From: Candidatus Paracaedibacter acanthamoebae
Lineage (GTDB): Bacteria > Pseudomonadota > Alphaproteobacteria > Paracaedibacterales > Paracaedibacteraceae
DNA length: 64,000 nt
NCBI RefSeq assembly: GCF_000742835.1
Contig: NZ_CP008941.1
Coordinates: 248,001-312,000, forward strand
Direction: 5' to 3'
The notes beneath the pieces were generated by a model. It was not told the origin of the DNA and made no database searches. It saw only the letters and a list, made by a program, of their open reading frames with translations. The first letter of the stretch is position 1; each line of letters starts with the position of its first letter. The position numbers were made by a program, and so were the translations under genes. Below are positions 41,870 to 48,781 of this stretch, one piece after another.

Positions 41870-42358
41870 CTATTTTTTAAAATAGGTTTTTAAGCGCCCT
41901 TTTTTAAGCCAGGATAAAGCTTTAGATTCAATATATATATCCTGATATTTTATTTTACTATAGTCAGCTGAGCATATAATAGTAGCGTCATTATTAATAT
42001 TATATAAACTTATTGCATCGATGCATAAGTATTTCCAGTCTTCCGAGGAGATTGATACCACTGGGTCATATTCTAGTTGGCCTGTCCCCTTATAGGGCTT
42101 TCCCCACATTGAAAGTCCTCCATCAAGTCCATATTGCCTGATCGCAGAGAGCAGTGGAAGGATATTGATAGTCTCCAAATTCCATCCTAATTGTTTGGCT
42201 TTAGCTAGAAAATCTTTTATGGGGACTCTTTTAGGTGGTTTTGACTTTTTATATTCTTCATACCTACCATATAGCCAGTATATAACAAATTCCTGTGCTA
42301 ATCTTGTTAGAACGAAAGTAATAATTCCTCCTATAGCATTTATAAATAGCTTCTTCAT
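41870..42358 (-). CDS. small membrane-anchored protein of unknown function
   Basis: The 162-residue protein starts with a hydrophobic helix (LFINAIGGIITFVLTRLAQE, then FVIYWLYG) followed by a basic segment (YEEYKKSKPPKRVPIKDF) and a soluble part containing DGGLSMWGKPYKGTGQLEYD and a lysine-rich end. The start has AAGG about seven bases upstream. I recognise no family. It probably sits in the inner membrane with its C-terminus in the cytoplasm, by the positive-inside rule. It lies alone between an IS1 relic and the mobile mystery pair. Confidence 0.5.
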   Translation of the reverse strand: MKKLFINAIGGIITFVLTRLAQEFVIYWLYGRYEEYKKSKPPKRVPIKDFLAKAKQLGWNLETINILPLLSAIRQYGLDGGLSMWGKPYKGTGQLEYDPVVSISSEDWKYLCIDAISLYNINNDATIICSADYSKIKYQDIYIESKALSWLKKGRLKTYFKK

Positions 42359-42549
42359 ATTTTATACCTTATTAAAATAATCTATATTTTAGATATTACG
42401 GCAGATATCAATTATATGTCAAATTTCTCTATAATTTTATTTTTAAATATACTTAAATACTACCAAATTTATCATGTTATATTGTTAGAGAAGGGTATTG
42501 CATTATGCTTCTTTGAGTTTCTAGTGATTGTTGTGGAAATTATTCTTGC

Positions 42550-43131
42550 TTAGCCTACTGCAAATTTTAAAAGATCTACATAATTACCCTGATCAGCTTC
42601 TCTTAAAGACCGTATGTATTCTTGACGTGTTTGTGAGGCTTGCACTAGGCTGACTCTTCCCCAAGAGAGCCTTTTATTCTTAAGATTATATAAGAGTACA
42701 TCGCCCATGAGCCTAGATAACCTTCCATTACCGTTAGGATAAGGATGGATGGCGACGAGACGATGATGAAAACGGACAGCAATTTCTTCAGCTTCATATA
42801 TTTGGTTGCTCACCCAAAATTTCGCATCGTCGCAAAGAATTTTTAGACAGGAAGTAATCTCGTAGGGTTTAACGCCAATATTCGTTTGATGTTTACGGAA
42901 GGTACCAGCCCATTTCCAGGTTTGGCCAAACATCTTTTTATGGATCCTATTGATGAAAGCCGTGGTTAAAATATCATTTCTTTTGCGCGAGAAAAGGTAT
43001 CTTTCAGCAATAAGGATATTAGCCTGTTCCCACTCATTTAATTGGTGCTGAGTCCGAATATGGTTGGGGATGAGTTTATCGGCATCATCCTCATTAAAAG
43101 GTGTAGCACCTTCTCCATAAGTAAAGATCAT
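42550..43131 (-). CDS. mobile mystery protein B, Fic-domain protein
   Basis: The 193-residue protein has a Fic core with the motif HPYPNGNGRLSR (standard HPFxxGNGR) and the preceding helix IAVRFHHRLVAI. The N-terminal part (YGEGATPFNEDDADKLIPNH, then TQHQLNEWEQANILIAERYL) is that of the group known as mobile mystery protein B, found with protein A on mobile elements. Fic enzymes move AMP or similar groups from nucleotides to target proteins; here the pair may act as a toxin-antitoxin or regulatory module. Its start overlaps the stop of the upstream gene by four bases. The catalytic motif is complete apart from Tyr for Phe. Confidence 0.85.
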   Translation of the reverse strand: MIFTYGEGATPFNEDDADKLIPNHIRTQHQLNEWEQANILIAERYLFSRKRNDILTTAFINRIHKKMFGQTWKWAGTFRKHQTNIGVKPYEITSCLKILCDDAKFWVSNQIYEAEEIAVRFHHRLVAIHPYPNGNGRLSRLMGDVLLYNLKNKRLSWGRVSLVQASQTRQEYIRSLREADQGNYVDLLKFAVG

Positions 43132-43601
43132 TGGTCATTTTCCCAGAGGTAGGATATGTTTTTCTTGGTCTTAATTTCATAGCGGAGCTGATTAATAAGG
43201 TCCTCTAATTGATCGAGAAGAGCTTCCTGTGTTGGCTTCTGATTCTCTAGACCCATCGTATGGCTTGTTTTATCTAGCATAGTTTGAGCCTTAATCCTAA
43301 TCTGCTCCTCCATCCTCTCTTCAAGAGATTGATTAGGAATTACAAAATATAATACTTGGGAATCTAAGGCTGCTGCCATGTTTTCAAGTGTTTTCAAGGT
43401 TATAGTACCTTCGGCTTCTGATTTTTCTAGCTTAATAATCGATTGGGGAGTAATCCCGGCTTTAAAGGCGAGCTGCCGTGCAGACATTCCTAAGGCTTCA
43501 CGGATAGCTTTAAGCCATCCACTCCGTGGAGCTTTTACTGAGATCAACTTTCTTAGCTCACTCAACTCTTTGTCAAGGTGTTTTCTATTCAAGCCATGCA
43601 T
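43128..43601 (-). CDS. mobile mystery protein A, HTH regulator
   Basis: The 157-residue protein carries an XRE-type HTH at about 30-85: GWLKAIREALGMSARQLAFK then AGITPQSIIKLEKSEAEGTI. That stretch, and VLYFVIPNQSLEERMEEQIR after it, are characteristic of mobile mystery protein A. A coiled C-terminal region follows. It overlaps the Fic gene by four bases and is first in the operon, so it is the likely antitoxin or repressor. An AGGGAAAG ribosome site precedes the ATG. Confidence 0.85.
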   Translation of the reverse strand: MHGLNRKHLDKELSELRKLISVKAPRSGWLKAIREALGMSARQLAFKAGITPQSIIKLEKSEAEGTITLKTLENMAAALDSQVLYFVIPNQSLEERMEEQIRIKAQTMLDKTSHTMGLENQKPTQEALLDQLEDLINQLRYEIKTKKNISYLWENDQ

Positions 43602-43795
43602 ATTATCTTTCCCTTTTTATAAAAATATATCAACTTATAAGTTTAAACAATAGTTATTTTTGGCACCTTTTAAGTTGTTATATTTAAGAAAAATATATGC
43701 TCATAGGTTGATATATTGTTATACATTTTATAAATATCTACTTTAAAAGGCATCTAATTGCAGGCCTATATCCCTTCTTTATCCATGGAGGGGCC
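43602..43795. promoter_or_regulatory. upstream region of the mobile mystery operon
   Basis: A perfect 12-bp palindrome, AACTTATAAGTT, lies at 43632-43643, just upstream of the operon, and a TATATCAAC motif (near 43627) recurs inverted as GTTGATATA (near 43708). These are reasonable sites for the HTH protein. The stretch is otherwise AT-rich and without genes. Confidence 0.4.
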
Positions 43796-43965
43796 GTCAA
43801 GTTGTTGGATATGGTCAAAGAATAGCAGGTAGACTTTTCTTTTTAGATAGACTGAGGGTGTTTCATAACAATTTGATTGAAGCAAACTAAGGATTCTTGA
43901 AGCTTGTCTCTATACTCTTGGGCCGGATAAACATAGCGTTTAACCTTTAGCAGATTGAGAAAAAC
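43796..43965 (-). pseudogene. transposase C-terminal relic (second copy)
   Basis: The complementary strand encodes FLNLLKVKRYVYPAQEYRDK then LQESLVCFNQIVMKHPQSI and stop. This is the same protein end as in the relic at 30858-30984. A GGCCGTCAAGTTG motif at about 43794-43806 is the probable element end. The upstream part is removed by the IS6 element at 43966. Confidence 0.5.
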
Positions 43966-44764
43966 GGTTCTGTCGCAAATTTTTATCGTACCGAATTTAT
44001 GTGTTCCTAGTAGACATAATTATGCTGAGAGGGCGTAAAACTGCTGCCAGGATGAAAAGGTTCCTTCGAGAAAATTCTGTCCTTTCTTTATCATACGATA
44101 TAACTCAATTCCTGCTAATGTTGCAGTAGCGCAGACAAAACTTTTAAACCCAAGCATGGGGTTGGTAATTCGTTTTACCCCCCTATGATCTTGTTCGATC
44201 ATATTATTGAGGTATTTCACTTGGCGAGCCAAAATCTTTTGGCCTTCACCAAGGTTTTTATTGATCTCCTCCAGTCCTGCTAAATTGGCTCCACTTTTGT
44301 CCATATTCACTTTCTCAGGTTGTCCACTGCTCCCAATCGTTTTCTCAAAAAATGCCTTGGCCGCCTGGGTATCACGTGTTCGAGATAAAAAGAAATCTAT
44401 GGTGTTTCCTTCTTTATCAACGGCCCTATAGTAATACAGCCACTCACCTTTAATTTTAATGTACGTTTCATCCATCCGCCAACTTTTACCAACAGGTTTC
44501 TTGCATTTCCTAAACTTCACTTCAAGTGCCGGGGAATACTTAACAACCCAACGATTAATTGTCGCATGATCAAGATAAACACCTCGCTCTTCCATCAATT
44601 CTTCGACATGACGATAACTCAAGGGATAAGCCACATACCAACGAATACACATCATTATAACATCTTTGGGAAAATGACATCCTTTAAAACTGATCATCTT
44701 GAATCTTCTCGCTTAGGTGGTATCTGCCTTTATACCTCATTACTTAATTTTTTGCGACAGAACC
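43966..44764 (-). mobile_element. IS6-family insertion sequence (about 799 bp)
   Basis: The inverted repeats GGTTCTGTCGCAAATTTTTA (43966-43985) and its imperfect complement TTTTTTGCGACAGAACC (44748-44764) bound the element. Left flank agaaaaac and right flank cacgcttg do not match, so there is no target duplication. On each side it abuts a truncated transposase, of two different elements. Confidence 0.8.
44020..44697 (-). CDS. IS6-family DDE transposase
   Basis: The 225-residue protein has HTH region LSYRHVEELMEERGVYLDHA, first Asp in SWRMDETYIKIKGEWLYYYR, second Asp in VNMDKSGANLAGLEEINKNL and Glu in KYLNNMIEQDHRGVKRI. It is full length for the group and uninterrupted. It differs from the other three IS6 transposases of the window and has its own terminal repeats. 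Confidence 0.9.
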   Translation of the reverse strand: MISFKGCHFPKDVIMMCIRWYVAYPLSYRHVEELMEERGVYLDHATINRWVVKYSPALEVKFRKCKKPVGKSWRMDETYIKIKGEWLYYYRAVDKEGNTIDFFLSRTRDTQAAKAFFEKTIGSSGQPEKVNMDKSGANLAGLEEINKNLGEGQKILARQVKYLNNMIEQDHRGVKRITNPMLGFKSFVCATATLAGIELYRMIKKGQNFLEGTFSSWQQFYALSA

Positions 44765-45036
44765 CACGCTTGTCAATTAGTGAAGCAAACCGCTTAACCC
44801 ATCTTTGTAGGGTTGCATGATCAATTTTAGCCCCCTGGATCATCATCATCTCCTCTAAGGCTCGATAACTTAGAGAAAATCGACATTTCATATAGATAAA
44901 GAGCATGATCACAGACGGGGATGAACAAAAGCCTTTAAAGTGAGGCAATAATGAGGGAGATATAGTGAGCATTGATGCTCTTTTTTGCAGAATTGTATAC
45001 TCAATTTTTAATATTAGCAACAGATGCGACAAAACC
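44765..45036 (-). pseudogene. IS6-family transposase 5' fragment, cut by another IS6
   Basis: From ATG at 45032 the frame reads MLTISPSLLPHFKGFCSSPS, then VIMLFIYMKCRFSLSYRALE and HATLQRWVKRFASLID, and then runs into the terminal repeat of the IS6 element at 44764. The ATG lies a few bases inside an IS6-type end (AGATGCGACAAAACC, 45022-45036). The fragment matches the relic at 11285-11524. Transposase residues beyond about 90 are lost. Confidence 0.7.
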
Positions 45037-45111
45037 GGGCCGATTAAGTTCTATATGCTTTTTCAGAGAATCTTTGATGGTTTTCTCCTTTAAATAGAAA
45101 TTAATTCTGTT

Positions 45112-45132
45112 AAGAATAATCTTGTTATTCTA
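45112..45132. promoter_or_regulatory. inverted repeat just upstream of the sensor kinase gene
   Basis: AGAATAA and its complement TTATTCT are separated by five bases. The repeat lies about 10-20 bases before the two candidate starts (45141, 45154). It may be an operator or a weak hairpin. Confidence 0.35.
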
Positions 45133-45140
45133 AATAATTT

Positions 45141-47555
45141 ATGAGGCTGCGATATGAGAAAGTATTTATTAGCCCTCATTCTGATGGTTGTCACTCTTCC
45201 CCACAACCAAATATGGTCTATGTCCCCAACAGAAGAGGAAGAAAAAAAACTGCTTTGGAAATTACCCCAAAAATTCAAACACAGACAGCGGGCCTTCCCT
45301 CTCTTAGTGAGCAAGATATATCCTTCCCTTTAGGCTCGCAAGAAAAGGAAGGCAGCTTTAGTGGCCCTCAATGGGGCCTGTCGGAAAAAGAGATAGAATA
45401 TCTTTTCAAAAACTCTCAAGACTTTGTGTGTATTCTTCAATTTGGCGGCTATTTTAAAAGGCTTAATTCTACTTGGACCTATATATTAGGATGGGAAATT
45501 GAAGAACTTCTGGGTACGCCTTATATCAATTTTGTCCATCCCGACGATATCGAAAAAACATTAGAATATGAAAATAAATTTACGCCGGCTGGGCTAATCA
45601 ATCGTTACCGATGTAAGGATGGGTCTTATCGTTGGTTAGATTGGATAGGGCTATCCATGACAACAGAAAAGCCAACAAAAAGTAAAGAAAATTATCCCCT
45701 TACTATTGCCAGAGATATTACTTTAATGAAAAAACTTGAAATAGGATTAGACCAAAGACTCACACACTCAGCAAGAAAGGAATGGTACATAAAACAAAGA
45801 ATTTTAGAAGCTGTTACCGAGATCCAAGATTCGCATATTAATAGTTTTTTTTACGAAAATGAGGAAAGTAATGAAGGTTATAGCTTACACGTTATTCTGC
45901 AAAATTTCATCAGGTTGAGCGAAAGTGAGTTCGGGTTTATTAAGGAGATAACTTCTGACCAAATTGGTAGCCCTCCTTCCCCTTACTTATGGGAGGGCAA
46001 TTTTTCAATCGAGAAGTCCCCTACAAGAGAAGAAAGAACAAAAAAATTAGAGGAACTTTTCAACAATTTTATTGAAGATATACTCTCAACAAGAGAACCT
46101 TTGATGGTGAATGATATTAAGGATTATTCTAAAAAAATTGAAATTCCTCTTGAGCGACCACCATTAAAATCCTTTCTTGGCATACCTTTCCTAGCCGAAG
46201 GGAAAGTAATAGGTGTCATTGGACTCTGCAATCGTGTAAAAGATATCAATAAAAAACTCCTGGAAAATCTTGACCTCCTTATTTCATTATCAACTCGCAT
46301 CGTTAATGAGAAAAATATGAGGATGACTCAAATAGAAGGTGAGAGATTACAACAACGCCAAAAAGAAGCTGAAGCTGCAAATAGGACAAAATCAAGCTTC
46401 TTAGCCCATATGTCCCATGAAATACGGACTCCCTTAACAGGCCTTTTGGGTATGTTGGAACTTATTAACAAAGAAATTTTGCCGGATGAAGACCTAAATT
46501 ACTTGCAAATGGCTTATGGCGCTGGTTTGTCGCTTTTAAGCATATTAAACGATATTTTAGATACATCAAAAATTGAAGCCGGTCAACTTAAACTGGAAAA
46601 TATTAAGTTTAATCCTCTTACTATTGCTCAAGAAGTGATACAGATGTTGTCATTAGATGCTCATAAAAAAAAAATAGAGCTTAATCTGGTGGCAAATTCT
46701 CAGCTTCCGCTTTATGTCATAGGTGATCCTACAAGATTACGACAAATTTTATTTAATTTAGTAGGCAACGCTGTCAAATTTACCAGTAAAGGGAGCGTAG
46801 TGGTTTCCCTTAAGGGGAAATCTAATAAAGATCATGTTAAAATTGTAGGAGATATTTGTCAACTTATCACCGGGAAAGTCACTGATACAGGCATTGGTGT
46901 ATCACCTGAAGCTCAAGAGCGACTTTTTAAACCTTTCTCTCAATCAGATAACTCAATACTGCGTAGATTTGGAGGAACTGGATTGGGATTGTTTATTACA
47001 AAGAAATTATGTGAAATGATGGGCGGGGACATAACAGTCGTAAGTGAAGTTGATAAAGGTACAACCTTTCGTTTCCATATAAAAGTAGGCTACTCAAAAG
47101 ATTCAATTTCTTCATTTGGGAGCCCCCCTCCTATAAGAGAGATTGAAAAACTACCAAATATTCGAGTGTTAGTCGCAGAAGATAATGCGGTCAACCAAAT
47201 TATTTTAAAAACTTTGCTAACCAAAGCAGGATGTTCTGTTACTACTGTATGGAATGGGGCGGAGGCTGTGGAAGCTATTACCCCAAGCCCACTCTCCTAT
47301 GATCTTGTCTTAATGGATGGTGAAATGCCTGTGATGGATGGTATTGAGGCAACTCAACAGATACGGGATAGATTGAAAATTACGGCGCAAGCTCTACCTA
47401 TTATCGCTGTAACCGCCCATGCCATGGTAGAAGATCGTGAAAGATTTTTGCAAGCAGGTATGAACGGATACTTAACCAAACCGGTACAAAAAGAGGGTTT
47501 ATTTGCAGAAATCCTGAGATGCTTATCTTCCTCCTCTTATTTTGAAAGAAAGTGA
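45141..47555 (+). CDS. hybrid sensor histidine kinase (PAS, GAF, HisKA, HATPase, REC)
   Basis: The 804-residue protein holds a PAS domain at about 85-195 (LFKNSQDFVCILQFGGYFKR), a GAF domain at about 225-390, HisKA with HMSHEIRTPLTGLLGML giving phospho-His426, an HATPase with N-box FNLVGNAVKFTSKG, DTGIGVSPEAQ and GGTGLGLFITKK, and a receiver with VLVAEDNAVNQ, LVLMDGEMPVMDG giving phospho-Asp726 and VTAHAM. No output domain is present, so phosphate must pass to another protein. The first 35 residues are doubtful: ATG at 45141 lacks a ribosome site. ATG at 45154 in another frame has GAGG upstream and opens with a signal-like MRKYLLALILMVVTLPHNQI, joining the kinase frame only if the A8 run at 45242-45249 gained one A. 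Confidence 0.85.
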   Translation: MRLRYEKVFISPHSDGCHSSPQPNMVYVPNRRGRKKTALEITPKIQTQTAGLPSLSEQDISFPLGSQEKEGSFSGPQWGLSEKEIEYLFKNSQDFVCILQFGGYFKRLNSTWTYILGWEIEELLGTPYINFVHPDDIEKTLEYENKFTPAGLINRYRCKDGSYRWLDWIGLSMTTEKPTKSKENYPLTIARDITLMKKLEIGLDQRLTHSARKEWYIKQRILEAVTEIQDSHINSFFYENEESNEGYSLHVILQNFIRLSESEFGFIKEITSDQIGSPPSPYLWEGNFSIEKSPTREERTKKLEELFNNFIEDILSTREPLMVNDIKDYSKKIEIPLERPPLKSFLGIPFLAEGKVIGVIGLCNRVKDINKKLLENLDLLISLSTRIVNEKNMRMTQIEGERLQQRQKEAEAANRTKSSFLAHMSHEIRTPLTGLLGMLELINKEILPDEDLNYLQMAYGAGLSLLSILNDILDTSKIEAGQLKLENIKFNPLTIAQEVIQMLSLDAHKKKIELNLVANSQLPLYVIGDPTRLRQILFNLVGNAVKFTSKGSVVVSLKGKSNKDHVKIVGDICQLITGKVTDTGIGVSPEAQERLFKPFSQSDNSILRRFGGTGLGLFITKKLCEMMGGDITVVSEVDKGTTFRFHIKVGYSKDSISSFGSPPPIREIEKLPNIRVLVAEDNAVNQIILKTLLTKAGCSVTTVWNGAEAVEAITPSPLSYDLVLMDGEMPVMDGIEATQQIRDRLKITAQALPIIAVTAHAMVEDRERFLQAGMNGYLTKPVQKEGLFAEILRCLSSSSYFERK

Positions 47556-47704
47556 AGTTAAACGAGAAATATTACTAAAAGTGGCCCTCCCAACTTACTG
47601 ATTTCACTGAAGAAGAAAGAGAAAGCTTGCAAACTATTGATCACTCTCGGCGTTGTTGCGTAAATATGGATTGAGGATAGAACTCTCCCTTTTCCCCAAA
47701 ATTA

Positions 47705-48052
47705 TTAGATTTTAACTGATTCCGGCAGGCCAAGTTTGGTAAAAGTGTTCAAAATGAAGCATCCAAGATGCAATTCAGCATCTTGGTTATTCCATAATCT
47801 TGCATTAAGTTTACCGCCGATAATTTCTTTATAGCGATACATCGTATTTTCTACTTTAGCTCTTCGTCCGTATTTGTTTTTAGATTGCCAGGCGTATTTT
47901 CCTTTTTTATCAATGTAGTTAAGTTTCTTGCCGCGGTGAGATTGCCTCATCAGCAGTTGATGGGGACCCACGAGCTGGAGGAATAATAGGCTTAATATTG
48001 GCTGATTCCAGCTGATCATAAGTCTCTTGACCATCATAACCTGAGTCAGCAA
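47705..48052 (-). pseudogene. IS5-family transposase, 3' frame
   Basis: This frame supplies the C-terminal part of the transposase: SHRGKKLNYIDKKGKYAWQS then NKYGRRAKVENTMYRYKEII, with the catalytic Glu in KVENTMYRYKE. It joins the upstream frame near 47935. The reading shift corresponds to a loss of about two bases within GCAATCTCACCGCGG, which would need a frameshift to give the full DDE triad. The ATG at 48052 is not a true start. Confidence 0.75.
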
Positions 48053-48671
48053 TTAATTCGGTTACTTTTGTCGGATCAGCTTGTCGCAAATGATCTTGTA
48101 AGCAAGATCTATCATCTGCTAGATGATCGGTCATCATTCGGGAAACAATCAACCCCTCTTCATTAATACCAATGTGAAGCTTGCGCCAGAGTTTACGTTT
48201 ATAGTGTTTCCCATGCTTAGACTCTAGCCATTCACTCTCTCCATAAACTTTGATGCCCGTGCTATCAATAACAAGATGACCTGGCTCATTCATTTTGTCT
48301 AATTGGCAAGTAAGAAGAGCAACGGTTCCGCGGCGAGATAACCTCGTATAATCAGGAACATCCAGATTAAGGCCCATCAATGCAAATAACGAGGTAACGA
48401 AGCCTTGAATTTGCCTTAGCTTTTGCTTAAGCATGGTTCTGAGAGCTAACATGATCGTAATAGCATAATCAGAATAATAATAGGGCCTGCCTTTTTGGGA
48501 AGAAGAGCTTTTACGAGCATACCATTTATCGCCAATATCTTGACAAATCCATAAAGTCAGAGACCCTCTGTTTTTTAAAGCTTGATTATAGTCAGACCAA
48601 TTTTTAACGCGATAGCTGGTTTTTCGCTGGCGAGGACAACCATGTTTGCGAAGACGTTCTTTATAGGGCAT
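47919..48671 (-). pseudogene. IS5-family transposase, 5' frame
   Basis: The 250-residue frame starts MPYKERLRKHGCPRQRKTSY and contains the first two catalytic Asp residues, in HLVIDSTGIKVYGESEW and ELIADSGYDGQETYDQL. It then goes out of frame at SPSTADEAISPRQET. Together with the 3' frame the protein would be about 320 residues, normal for the IS903/IS5-type group. Some IS5 subgroups use programmed frameshifting, but no slippery heptamer is evident at the junction, so mutation is more likely. Confidence 0.8.
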
Positions 48672-48750
48672 TAGCTATCCTTTCTTCTAGAATCCAAGAT
48701 AGATAATTTTTCCTTTCCTGACTCCTTTTTTCTATTTACGCAACAACGTC

Positions 48751-48779
48751 ACACGACCCCCAACTTTGGGATGGTCTCT
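48751..48779. repeat. solo end of the miniature inverted-repeat element
   Basis: CGACCCCCAACTTTGGGATG then GTCTC corresponds to the right end of the element at 11525-11705 (CGACCCCCCAGTTTTGGATG then GTCTCC) with a few changes. No second end is close by. It lies between the IS5-family element and the 3' end of mgtA. Confidence 0.5.
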
Positions 48780-48781
48780 CC

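Larger units (their letters stand above)
47649..48750 (-). mobile_element. IS5-family insertion sequence (about 1.1 kb)
   Basis: Inverted repeats GGCGTTGTTGCGTAAATA (47649-47666) and its complement with one mismatch (48733-48750) bound the element. It contains one transposase in two overlapping frames. A relic with the same 15-base end lies at 14933. Beyond the right end lies a solo end of the miniature element found at 11525. Confidence 0.8.
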
